Source: Takakia lepidozioides (Eukaryota > Streptophyta > Takakiopsida > Takakiales > Takakiaceae). From it: 64,000 nucleotides of DNA. Below the pieces are notes generated by a model. The model was not told where the DNA came from. It saw only the letters and a list, made by a program, of their open reading frames with translations, and did not search any database. Within the stretch, counting starts at the first letter, position 1, and each line of letters starts with the position of its first letter. Both the position numbers and the translations under genes were made by a program. The DNA lies in the NCBI GenBank assembly GCA_030704615.1, contig CM060733.1, positions 22,258,001 through 22,322,000 on the forward strand, written 5' to 3'. Positions 43,018-53,949 of this stretch are shown piece after piece.

Positions 43018-43616
43018 TTACTGTTTCGGATTAGCAAACCTTTGTGAGCGAGCACCTTTCTGATATTGAGAGTCTCGTGAAGGACTCCGTGTGCGAGCCC
43101 GAGTCCTGTCACTGGTTGACGGAGATGATTGAGCACTACCTGGAAATGTCAGTCCCTCCTTTGGCTGATATCGAGGTAGCCTCTCAGGCATATGAGATCC
43201 CCGTCGTTTCTTCTCTGCCATCTGAATTGCATAGTCCTCTGCCATGTCAAAAGAGTCCGCTGAAGAAACAGTAGTATCAGAATCCTCGTCCCCCCTGAGG
43301 TGTTTTAACGGTCGAACTCTAACTGGAATCCGTTAGGGCATACAATGTGGTCCCACCATGTCTGGAAGTTTAAACTGTAAAACTTGTTGTAAGCGCTGAA
43401 TGGCAAAATTGGTGAAGACCCTGAACTCCTTGTCTGTACAGGTGAGTGGTGTGCCAATGACTTGAGAACAGTGCAAGTATTTCCATGTCTCATGCCCCTT
43501 AAAGAAAATATCGTCAGGGCCGAATTTCTGTGTTGACAAATTGTTCCAGGCCGAATGAAACCATGAATGAAGTTGGGAATCCTTTTGCATCATAACTTTT
43601 GCTTCATATAGGTACA
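43018..43616 (-). pseudogene. 3' part of the post-pol ORF in D
   Basis: The minus strand reads MYLYEAKVMMQKDSQLHSWFH...LPDMVGPHCMP, one stop, then MAEDYAIQMAEKKRRGSHMPERLPRYQ and a Ser/Arg-rich end (DRTRARTRSPSRDSQYQ). It supplies the uninterrupted sequence for the MULE-1 insertion site. It is cut at 43616 by the LTR of B2. Confidence 0.78.
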
Positions 43617-44336
43617 TGTTAGAGGACTGTCTGGGACTTAGACACTTATACGGAATCTGTGGGGTACCCTTAATTTTTGCACAGACTGAGACCAACAGGA
43701 GCCTTAGGGGTGACAGCAGTGCACTTTGGGGGGGGTTACACAGCCCGTCACAGCCAACACAGCCAACACAGCCAGACACAGTCAACACAGCTCGTCACAG
43801 CCCGACACAGCCCATCACAGCCAACACAACCCGTCACAGCCGACACAGCCACACAGCCAGTCACAGCCCGACATAGCCAAACACAGTCGCACAGCCAGTC
43901 ACAGCCCGACACAGCCGGTCACAGGTCGTCAGAGTTTCACACAGCCAGTCACAGCTTGACACAGCTGTCACGACCATAGGGAACGGATAGCAGGACAGGG
44001 AACGATTGTGGGGAACAACACCTGCGAATGGAACATGTTAGTTCACGGACGACGGTTAGTGAGGAAAACGGTTAGAACAACGGGTAGGAAGATAAAGCTA
44101 GGAGCAAGGACTAAAAGGGGGATTATTATTTTTGGGAGCACTTCGGGGGGGGAATCACTGCTGGAAGGAGAGGAAGGAGCACTTCTGGGGGGACTTCGGA
44201 CATCACTGGGGGAAAGGAGGAGAGAGCGTATCTTTGAGCAGAAAGATGGAGAGCACGGAGTAGGAGGAGGATCTATTGATGCTTAATGAATGCAGGCAGT
44301 AGAATTGTAATGTAGAGCAGATTCGAGACTCCATGG
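43617..44336 (+). repeat. 5' LTR of B2, 3' truncated
   Basis: TGTTAGAGGACTGTC...; decamer array 43740-43970 (CACAGCC-type); ends in GTAGAGCAGATTCGAGACTCC, equivalent to about 24690-24712 in B1. Confidence 0.82.
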
Positions 44337-44400
44337 GGGGGCTGCTATTTCATGAGCGGCATGAGCATGAGCGGAAAAAAAAAAAGCATGAGCAGACCAT
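44337..44400 (+). repeat. Left terminal inverted repeat of MULE-3
   Basis: GGGGGCTGCTATTTCATGAGC, then GGCATGAGCATGAGCGG and a poly-A, then GCATGAGCAG: the inverse of the MULE-2 right end. Confidence 0.88.
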
Positions 44401-44495
44401 TGTAAGTCCACGGAAATAGGGTTAGGAGGCACGGAAATAGGGTCATGTGAAGTTGGAATGTGGCACCAGTGGACTTGAAATGCAACATTTTATTG

Positions 44496-45953
44496 ATTTA
44501 CTTGCCGAAAATGGCTAAGTCCCAGATCTGACTAGGCCCGGAACTGGAAAAATGGCGCCGAATTTCCGATTTTGGTGCCAGTCAGATCTGGGACTTAGCC
44601 ATTTTAGGCCCCGAACTAGAACAATGGCATTTTTTTATTTTATTTTTTATTTTTTTTCGGTGCCATTTTACCAGTTCGGGGCCTTAAATGGCTAAGTCCC
44701 AGATCTGACTGGGCCCGGAACTGGAAAAAATGGCGCCGAATTTCGATTTTGGTGGCCAGCCACCCTAGGGACTTAGCCATTTTCGGCCCCGAACTGGAAA
44801 AATAGCGCCATTTTTCCGTTCCGGGGCCGAAAATGGACCCAGGGGAATGGAAAAAAAAAAAAAAAAAATGGCGCCGATTTCCGAACTGGAAAAATGCGAA
44901 TTTCCAGCCACCCTAGGGACTTAGCCATTTTCGGGGCCCGAACTGGAAAAATCGCGCCATTTTTCCAGTTCGGGGCCGAAAATGGCTAAGTCCCAGATAT
45001 GTTTAGGGGCCCGGAACTGGAAAAATGGTGTCGAATTTCCAGTTTTGCGTTCCAGCCATCGTAGGGACTTAGCCATTTTCGGGGCAGGAACGGAAATGGA
45101 AAAATGGGCGCCATTTTCCATTTGGGGCCGAAAATGGCTAAGTCCCAGATCATACTGGGCCCTGAACTGGAAAAATGGCGCCGAATTTCCGATTTTGGGT
45201 GCCAGCCAGATCTAGGACTTAGCCGTTTTCGGCCCCGAACTAGAAAAATGGCCGTTTTTTTTTTTTTTTTTTTCGGCGCCATTTTTTCTTGTTCGGGGCC
45301 TAAAATGGCTAAGTCCCAGATCTGACTGGGCCCCGAACTGGACAAATGGCGCCGAATTTCCGATTTTGGGTGCCAGTCAGATCTGGGACTTAGCGTTTTC
45401 GACCCCGAACTGGAAAAATGGCCGTTTTGTTTTTAATTTTTTTAATTTTTTTTTCGGCGCCATTTTTCCAGTTCGGGGCCTAAAATGGCTACAGTCCCAG
45501 AACTGGAAAAATGGCGCCGAATTTCCGATTTTGGGTGCCAGTCAGATCTGGGACTTAGCCGTTTCGGCCCCGAACTAGAAAAATGGCCGTTTTTTTTTTT
45601 TTTTTCGGCGCTATTTTTTCAGTTCAGGGCCTAAAATGGCTAAGTCCCAAATCTGACTGGGCCCAGAAATGACAAAAATGGCGCCGAGAACTGGACAAAT
45701 GGCGCCGAATTCCGATTTTGGGTGCCAGTCAGATCTGGGACTTAGCCGTTTTCGGCCCCAAACTGGAAAAATATCGTTTTTTTTTTTTGTTTTTTTTTTT
45801 TTCGGTGCTATTTTTTTCCAGTTCGGGGCCGAAAATGGCTAAGTCCCAGATCTGACTGGCCCCAGAAATGGAAAAATGGCGCCGAATTTCCGATTTTGGG
45901 TGCCAGTCAGATCTGGACTCAGCCGTTTTCGGCCCCGAACTGGAAAAAATTGC

Positions 45954-46005
<52 letters not shown>

Positions 46006-47439
46006 CGGTTCCATTTTTCCAGTTTGGGGGCCGAAAATGGCTAAGTCCCAGATCTGACTTGCACCAAAATCGGAAATTCGGCGCCATTTTTCCAGTCATG
46101 CAGGTAATTCAAATAGCGGATGGATGGAAATCCGGCGCCGGATTTCCATCCGCCAGGTAAGTCGGCGTGCAAAATTTCCGTCATGCAGGTAATTCGAAGA
46201 GCGGATGGATGAAAATCCGGCGCCGGATTTCCATCCATCCGCTCTTCGAATTATTACCTGCATGACTGGAAAAATGGCGCCGAATTTCCGATTTTGGGTG
46301 CGAGTCAGATCTGGGACTTAGCCGTTTTCGGCCCCCAAGTAGAAAAATGGTGTTTTTTTTTTTTTTTTTTTCGGCTCTTTTTTTCCATTTCGTTGCCGAA
46401 AATGGCTAAGTCCCAGATCTGACGCACCAAAATCGGAAATTCGGCGCCATTTTTCCAGTCATGCAGGTAATTCGAAAAGCGGATGGATGGAAATCCGGCG
46501 CCGGATTTCCATCCGCCAGGTAAGTCGGCGCGCAAAATTTCCGTCATGCAGGTAATTCGAAGAGCGGATGGATGAAAATCCGGCGCCGGATTTCCATCCA
46601 TCCGCTCTTCGAATTACCTGCATGACTGGAAAAATGGCGCCGAATTTCCGATTTGGGTGCCAGTCAGATCTGGGACTTAGCCGTTTTCGGCCCCGAACAA
46701 GAAAAATGGCGTTTTTTGTTTTTTTTTTTTTCGGCGCCATTTTTCCATTTCGGGGCCGAAAATGGCTAAGTCCCAGATCTGACGCACCAAAATCGGAAAT
46801 TCGGCGCCATTTTTCCAGTCATGCAGGTAATTCGAAAAGCGGATGGATGGAAATCCGGCGCCGGATTTCCATCCGCCAGGTAAGTCGGCGCGCAAAATTT
46901 CCGTCATGCAGGTAATTCGAAGAGCGGATGGATGAAAATCCGGCGCCGGATTTCCATCCATCCGCTCTTCGAATTACCTGCATGACTGGAAAAATGGCGC
47001 CGAATTTCCGGTTTTGGGTGCCAGTCACATCTGGGACTTAGCCGTTTTAGCCCCGAACTGGAAAAAATGGCGTTTTTTTTTTTTTTTTTTTTTTTTTCGG
47101 CGCCATTTTTCCATTTCGGGGCCGAAAATGGCTAAGTCCCAGATCTGACTTGCACCAAAATCGGAAATTCGGCGCCATTTTTCCAGTCATGCAGGTAATT
47201 CGAAGAGCGGATGGATGGAAATCCGGCGCCGGATTTCCATCCGCTAGCTAGGTCGGCGCGCGCAAATTTCCGTCATGCAGGTAATTCGAAGAGCGGATGG
47301 ATGAAAATCCGGCGCCGGATTTCCATCCATCCGCTCTGCGAATTACCTGCATGACTGGAAAAATGGCGCCGAATTTCCGATTTTGGGTGCCAGTCAGATC
47401 TGGGACTTAGCGTTTTCGGCCCCGAACTGGAAAAATGGC

Positions 47440-47484
<45 letters not shown>

Positions 47485-47700
47485 CGTCGCCATTTTTCCA
47501 TTCGGGGCCGAAAATGGCTAAGTCCCAGATCTGACGTGCACCAAAATCGGAAATTCGGCGCCATTTTTCCAGTCATGCAGGTAATTCGAAGAGCGGATGG
47601 ATGGAAATCCGGCGCCGGATTTCCATCCGCTAGCTAGGTCGGCGCGCAAAATTTCCGTCATGCAGGTAATCGAATAGCGGATGGATGGAAATCCGGTATC
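44496..47700. repeat. Left palindrome and poly-T array of MULE-3
   Basis: Repeats built from GGAAAAATGGCGCCGAATTTCC, GATTTTGGGTGCCAGTCAGATC and TGGGACTTAGCC, alternating with GGAAATCCGGCGCCGG dyads from about 46080. Pure T runs interrupt the GGCG/CGGCGCC centres: 51 T at 45955-46005, 44 T at 47441-47484, and shorter ones elsewhere. No gene is supported. Confidence 0.88.
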
Positions 47701-49310
47701 AGATTTCCATCCGCAAGGTTGGTCGGAGAGTGGATGGATGGAGATCCGGCACCGGATTTCCAGTCATGCAGGTAATTCGAAGAGCGGATGGATGGAAATC
47801 CGGCGCCGATTTCCATCCGCAGCTAGGTCGGCGCGCGTCATGCAGGTAATTCGAGCGGATGGATGGAAATCGGAGATTTCCATCCGCAAGGTTGGTCGGA
47901 GAGTGGATGGATGGAGATCCGGCACCTTTCCATCCTGCAGGTAAGTGGAATCCCGGATGGATGGAAATTCGGCGCCGGATTTCCATCCTGGTAATTCGAA
48001 TCCCCGGCGGATCCTGCAGGGAATGGATGGAAATTCGGCGCCGGATTTCCATCCAGCAGGTAAGTGGAATCCCGGATGATGGAAATCCGGCGCCGGATTT
48101 CCATCCCCCGGATGGATGGAAATCCGGCGCCGAATTTTCCAGCAGGTAATTCGAATCCCGGATGGATGGAAATTCCTCCGGCGGCCGAAATTTTTCCATC
48201 CAGCATCCCGGATGGATGGAAATTCGGCGCCGCATTTCCATCCAGCAGGTGGAATCCCGGATGGATCGAAATCCGGCGCCGAATTTCCATCCTGCAGGTA
48301 TTTCATCGCTGGAATTACCTTCCTGCAGGTAATTCTGAGCGAGGAATTACCTTCCTACCTTCATCCCTGCAGGAAGGTTTCATTGATCAGAATTACCTGC
48401 AGGAAGGTAATTCTCAGCGATGAAATACCTGGCGAATGGAAATTCGGCGCCGAATATCCATAATCCGACTTACCGAAATTCGGCGCCGGATTTCCATCCA
48501 TCCGGGATTCGAATTACCTGCAGGATGGATGCGGCGCCGGATTTCGATCGATCCGGGATTTCACTTACCTGCTGGATGGAAATTCGGCGCCGGATTTCCA
48601 TCCATCCGGGATTGCACTTACCTGCTGGGTGGAAATTCGGCGCCGAATTTCCATCCGGGGGATGGTCTCTGTCGGAGAGGTGCCGGCCTCTCTCCCGCTC
48701 TGTTGGATATTCGGTGCCGAATTTCCGTCCGGGGTTGAAATATGACGGCCAGGTGCCGACCTCTCCCCCCTCCCGACCGCATTGGAACGGCCCCGGATTG
48801 AAATTCGGCGCCGTTTTCCCATCTGGGGAGGTTTTTATGTCGGCCAGTTTTCGGTCTGACACCCCGACAAGACTTCCTTGGGGGGCCCGGATGGAAATTC
48901 GGCGCCGAATCTCCATCCAGGGGATGCTCTCTGTCGAACACGTGCCGACCTCTACGCCCGAGGCGACTTCATCCGGGCCCCCTGTTCGATATTCGGTGCC
49001 GAATTTCCGTCGGGGGTTGAAATGTGACGGCCAAGTGCGGGCACTCCCCCCTCCCGACTGCATCCGAACCGCCCGGATGGAAATTCGGCGCCGTTTTTCC
49101 ATCTGGGGATGTTTTTATGCCGCCAGTTTTCGGCCTGACCCCCCGACACGACTCCCTTTGGGGGGCCGGATGGAAATTCGGCGCCGAATCTCCATCCAGG
49201 GGATTCTCTGTCGCACACACCGGCCTCTGCGCCCGAGGCGACTTCATCCGGGCTTCCCTGTTGGATATTTGGGTGCCGAATTTCCATTCGGGGGTAGTAA
49301 TGTGACGGCA
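47701..49310. repeat. Central palindrome arrays of MULE-3
   Basis: 47700-48640: dyads AAATCCGGCGCCGGATTT and AAATTCGGCGCCGGATTT with GGATGGATGG arms and CAGGTAATTCGAA spacers; a second dyad class TACCTGCAGG(AAG)GTAATTC lies at 48290-48420. 48640-49310: the ~286-bp higher-order repeat of MULE-2 in reverse orientation. The end lies 160 bp from the transposase leader. Confidence 0.88.
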
Positions 49311-49469
49311 CGGTGCCGGCTTCTCCCTTCAGCCGTCATCATCCGGACGGCCCCCACTTTCTGACTGCATACCGTTGGCAGTTATTGCGCAAAGACCAGG
49401 GGCCGCATTCCGGAGACAAGGTTCATTAACACTCTGACTGTGGATTTTTGAGATAGTTGGCTCCCTGGA

Positions 49470-52400
49470 TTTGGATCAGGCTTCGTCGCTCGGACAAATC
49501 GGCATCGCATTCATTCCCATCGCTGCACCCCTTCTACCAGGGAGCTTCCCCGCACGCCATCCTGGCAGTCTTGTGTGCACATCTCCCATGGCGGAAAACC
49601 GAGCGCTACAGTGTACTGCCCTCCTCACGAGCATAGAGCTTCATTTCCGTGCAGAGGGGACACCTGCCGGGTGATGGAGAAATATCTGTGCGTTCGATAC
49701 CACCTGAAACCGGGGTCGGTTTTTTTGGAGGAGGAAAGGAAGGACTCTAACGGCCTTGTTGTCGAGAGTATTGTTGTGCTCCACGATGATTTCGGCGATG
49801 GCAGGGAATGGCGAGTTCCACCATCGGACAGCGTCATATACAGGGCTGTTGGGGACTTCATTTGCCCGCCAAATGCACCTTCTATCCTGGCGCCTTCCAC
49901 GAAACAATCCGCGAATCAGAGAGTGGCTACCTCAAAGAGAGAAGTCCGCAACGAAGTAAATCCAGAGCCGAACCCATCCATGAAGACGAGCGAGAACCGG
50001 GTTGTTCAAACCTGTCCGACTCAGACGAGGTCATGGAAGTTCCGAGGTCGTCCTGGAGATCAGGCAAGTCCTCAATGGACGTCAGTGGAGGAGGGAGTCA
50101 TATTCCCAGCACGAGCACCGCAGTTCGATCTATTCTTGAAATTCTGCGAGGGCTTCACCTGGAGGGACACCGGTCGGAGCTGGCCGGGCTGGACTACAGC
50201 AAGTTCGCAATTAAATCGGTTACATGCCTTCCCGCCGACGTCGACGGTAATATCTTCTTTGAGTTCCCTCCTCGGGCGGACTACTCGAGGGCGTCCGGAA
50301 TGTTGACAGATATGGATAGAAAACATGACGGTCATCCTTGGTGCGTTACCAAAACCACCAGCATGAAGATGCTCGATGGTGTGCGGGTGCGCTACGTTGT
50401 TTGTGCGGGCGCGTTGCGGTGTTTCTCCCCAACTTGCTTCCACTTTAAATCCAGGTCACAGGAACGAGACCGATTGGACAGGCACAGCTCACCAACCATT
50501 TCGAGCTCAGGAGAAGGTTCCGAACTCCACATTTAAGTGTGCGCATTGCAAAGAACCACCACACTGCATGTCTGTTTGTAATGCCAAGCAGTTCTATGTG
50601 TTGCACCGTTTCCCTGACCTCACCCGAGCTTGCATACACGTTGGTTCCCATTGTCACAAATTGGCGAGGGGGAACTCGCGGGAGGCTGCCCACGAAGCAG
50701 AGCAGCTCGTTCAGGAGGAGGTTAAGTTGAGACCGGGTGCCAAACCCAAACAGATACAGCTCCAAGCCGCCCATAAGATGGCATTGGCCAGAATTATGTC
50801 GGAAGACGGCTCCGATAGAGTTCCTCTCGACGAGAAGGAAATGGAGGCATTGCTGGAGTCGGTGTCCCACGTATGTTCACCGAATGTCCGAAACCACATT
50901 GTCTCATGCAAACAGAAAATTGGGCGTGGCTCGGATATGCACTCCATTCTGGAGGTGAAGCGACGATGTGGATATGACTACATTCATGGAAGTAGGTTTC
51001 CAGGACAAGGGACTGAGGCAGATCGTTGTTTCGTATTCAAAATGTCCACGTGTGGACCTGGCAGCGGCGTCGAACTGGTCGACAGGATGACGAGTGGGAA
51101 CTTGTCAAACAGTTGGGTCATGTTCGACCATATCAAGCGAATTACAAATCACCAGTGGGTGACAATGGGTGCACATGTCTACGACACCCACTGCAGGATG
51201 CTAATGACAATTGCTATTTGTGAGATGAAAGGAGAGGACACACAATCGGAGATGCTTCTTTGGCAGGGAATAAACGAACAGATGGCCAAGGCGGGATTGC
51301 CCCCTCCCAATTTCCGTGGTTTCATGGCGGACAACGCACAAGCAAATTGGGCTGCCATCCGAAGGGTGTACGGGCAAGACCCCAATGTTCCCATGGAAGG
51401 CAAGGAGAGATCTTGTGGGTTCCATTTTCTGCAGAGCCTTTCGCAGTACACAACCAGGCTCGTGGCGCCAGATTTCAGAGAGGAGCACCGTTCCATGTGC
51501 CTTGCGTGGAAGCGCGCTCCCACCTTGGATGATGCAGAGACACAGTTTGCATGCATACGGGCTTGGTGGACATCGTCAGGTGCTGTAAGGAAATCAGACG
51601 AAGGAGCAATGGTCAGTTGGCTAGCATGGTGGCATTATCGTTTCCTCCAGTTCGGCGACTATATGCGGGAGGTGAGTTGCACGAATTCGCGTCCCGTTGG
51701 ATATTATTCTTGGCCATATTTGTAACTTGCTTGTAACCTGAACATGTGCTTGTGCAGGAAATGTGTCTCGACTCCGACACCGACATGCCCACGACAAACA
51801 TGGCCGAATCAGTGCACTCTTCCTGGCGTGCCTCCTCTGCGGCGCATCTGGTGGACATCCTCACTGCCACAACGGAGGACATTTGAGGTCAATTATGCAG
51901 CAATGCAGGTACAACGAGTTCTTGAAAGGGAAACAGTGGGGCTTGGGGCCGGACAGGCAGGAAATGCTGATGCGGACTGCCTCCAGATCGAAGAATCCTC
52001 GGAAGTGGGCGGCGGCCTTGCGAGAGGGCCTTCGGGACACGCCATTGCTGCGAAGAGGCCAACATTTGGAAGGAGATGTTCATACCCGTCCAGTGAGACG
52101 AAGACTTGACGAGGCACCTGGCGGAGAAGAGGATTCATGGCGAGCTGACAAGAATATTCGCACGCTCCCTCGTGGTCCGGTGATGTTGCCCGAGGAGGTC
52201 TCGTCGAGCACCGCAAGTCCTGCACGTTCAAGATCGCCATCTCCTTTGCACAGGGCGCGTGCCCCGGCAACATAACGAGCCATCTGTAGTAAAGCAATAC
52301 AACATTCCCATTGTGGAGACAAGAGTGTCGGAGTCACAGTGGAGAATTGCGAGGACATTGCCGGCATTTCGAGGGAAGTGTTGCGCCATCCGGGTGGATA

Positions 52401-53164
52401 CGAGAGCACGCTGTGGTGAGATGATTCGGAGGAACCCACACGGTGCTGTACCTGCACCTTGTTTCAGCGGCAGATTTTTGACTCCCACATTTGCTCACGC
52501 CACAACGCAGACATTTTGGTTCTGTAGGCACGACATAATGACCTGTGTATTTGGCAAGCCCAAGTACGGGATTCAGGGAATGCCGGAGCCTCCGGGAGTT
52601 GCACCGGGTTGCAGCCTCTCTCAGAATGAGGCGGATGCTCTATCTGCAGCAGGATTTCGAATGGTGCAACGCACAGACATCCCGGCCCACGCATTTCCGG
52701 TTCCTCAGACCCAGCCATTGCAGACTGCTCGGTCCAGTAGAGACGGATTGGACAATTCTGCACATCCCACAATGCGATTCGGAAGAGTGAAGAGACGACA
52801 CCCTCCCAACAAGTTGAATGAGACTCGGATTGCCAATGCTCTTGGGATGGCTTGCACTATTCAGAGCTCCGTGGACGTACCCCCACCCGGCCTTGGGCGT
52901 GTGTATCGGATGGCAACGGCCGGCTCGGCTGTACGCGACGATGTATACACAATTACGATTGGAGTGGAGCCGACTTGCAACTGTACGGACTTCTCGTTGA
53001 TGGAAGCAAAGAAGGGTTCGAAGTATTATCCGTGCAAGCATCTGTATTACATTTACCTGAAGAGGTTGAGGATGAACGTGACTATTGATGACTTTATTCA
53101 TGCACCGGCGTTGAGCGTGAACGAGCTGCACAAACTCCTCCTTAGGGATTCCAGAAATCATTGA
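49470..53164 (+). pseudogene. SWIM-finger Mutator-like transposase, MULE-3 copy
   Basis: Same architecture as the MULE-2 copy: leader frame (49471), MEKYLCVRYHLKPGSVF (49674), HDGHPWCVTKT (about 50325), CAHCKEPPHCMSVC, core VMFDHIKRI/FMADNAQANWAAI, intron 51672-51757, MPTTNMAESVHSSW and the terminal SWIM finger CNC...CKH. Frame changes near 50010, 50455, 51885 and 52255 break it. The break between the leader frame and MEKYLC is shared with MULE-2. Confidence 0.84.
51672..51757 (+). other. Transposase intron, 86 bp, MULE-3
   Basis: GCGGGAG|GTGAGT ... TTGTGCAG|GAAATG. Confidence 0.85.
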
Positions 53165-53324
53165 TGGGGCAAACGGAATCCTCCATATGGATATTTTCAA
53201 ATGCATTTTGCTGTATCAGACTTTTTTTTTGCAGTGTAATGAAAATGCACCCCAAAACTCCTGGAATGAGGCAATATTCCATTCAAACTGAGATCCAACA
53301 GAAGCAGTTGTGGGGCCATTTCTG

Positions 53325-53720
53325 GAAAAATGGCGCCGAATTTCTTTGGGGCCGAAAACTCGCTAAGTCCCAAATGCACTGGTACCTGTGTTTGGGAAAA
53401 TGGCGCCGAATTTCTCTTTTTGGGGCCGAAAACTGGCTAAGTCCCAACATGCACTGGTACCGTGTCTGGAAAAATGGCGCCGAATTTCTCTTTTTGGGCC
53501 GAAACTGGCTAAGTTGCACTGGTTGTCTGGAAAAATGGCGAAAACTGGCTAAGTCCGAACATGCACTGGAAAAATGGCGCCGAATTACCTGTCATGAGGG
53601 GACCTATAGCCGCGGAATTCGGCACCATTTTTCGCCAGAGAGACCTATTGCCGCGAAATACGTCGCCGTTTTTTTCAGGTTACGGACCCTATTACCGCGA
53701 AATTCGGCGCCATATTTGCA
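53325..53720. repeat. Transposase-side palindrome cluster of MULE-3
   Basis: GGAAAAATGGCGCCGAATTTC, CTGGCTAAGTCCCAACATGC and ACTGGTACCGTGTCT units; the counterpart of 30630-31075, with small deletions. Confidence 0.85.
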
Positions 53721-53884
53721 CATGTCGCTGGGAATTGGCATGAGCGGAAGACGAATATCATGAGCACAACTGTCAAAGTGCAATTTTCCCTTATAATAAT
53801 ATATTTGTTTTTCCTGACACATTGCATTAAATTATTGTTTTTTATTGTTTTTTATTTTCGAAATTTGTACTTCTGCTCATGAAA

Positions 53885-53949
53885 ACCGATTGTGTTACTA
53901 CTCTGCTCATGCCGCTCATGCCGCTCATGCTCATGAAATAGCAAACCTC
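53885..53949 (-). repeat. Right terminal inverted repeat of MULE-3
   Basis: CTGCTCATGCCGCTCATGCC and CTCATGCTCATGAAATAGC, ending at CAAACCTC. Confidence 0.88.

Larger units (their letters stand above)
41726..43616 (-). mobile_element. Rearranged gypsy element D (family of B/C)
   Basis: On the minus strand the order is: post-pol ORF 3' part (43018-43616), polypurine stretch (GAGAGGGGGAAGGG, about 42982-43000), LTR (42185-42978), Gag leader with MTDC start (42070-42184), then abruptly a middle piece of the post-pol ORF (41726-42065). An LTR followed by leader shows that this LTR once served two tandem element copies; the later join is a deletion near 42066. Confidence 0.75.
44337..53949 (+). 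mobile_element. MULE-3, a 9.6-kb Mutator-like DNA transposon
   Basis: Left end GGGGGCTGCTATTTCATGAGC, right end GCTCATGAAATAGCAAACCTC. Flanks (...GAGACTCCATGG / ATGTTGAGGAG...) share no duplication. The only gene is the transposase (+, 49470-53164), close to the MULE-2 copy by eye. About 5 kb of palindromic arrays replace the second gene, but the terminal ~155 bp (44340-44495) is the inverse of the MULE-2 end at 40510-40667. Confidence 0.9.

Noticed and set aside
48420-49364. A 314-codon frame in MULE-3
   Set aside because: It consists of translated dyad repeats reading into the reversed higher-order array; an artefact of repeats lacking stops.
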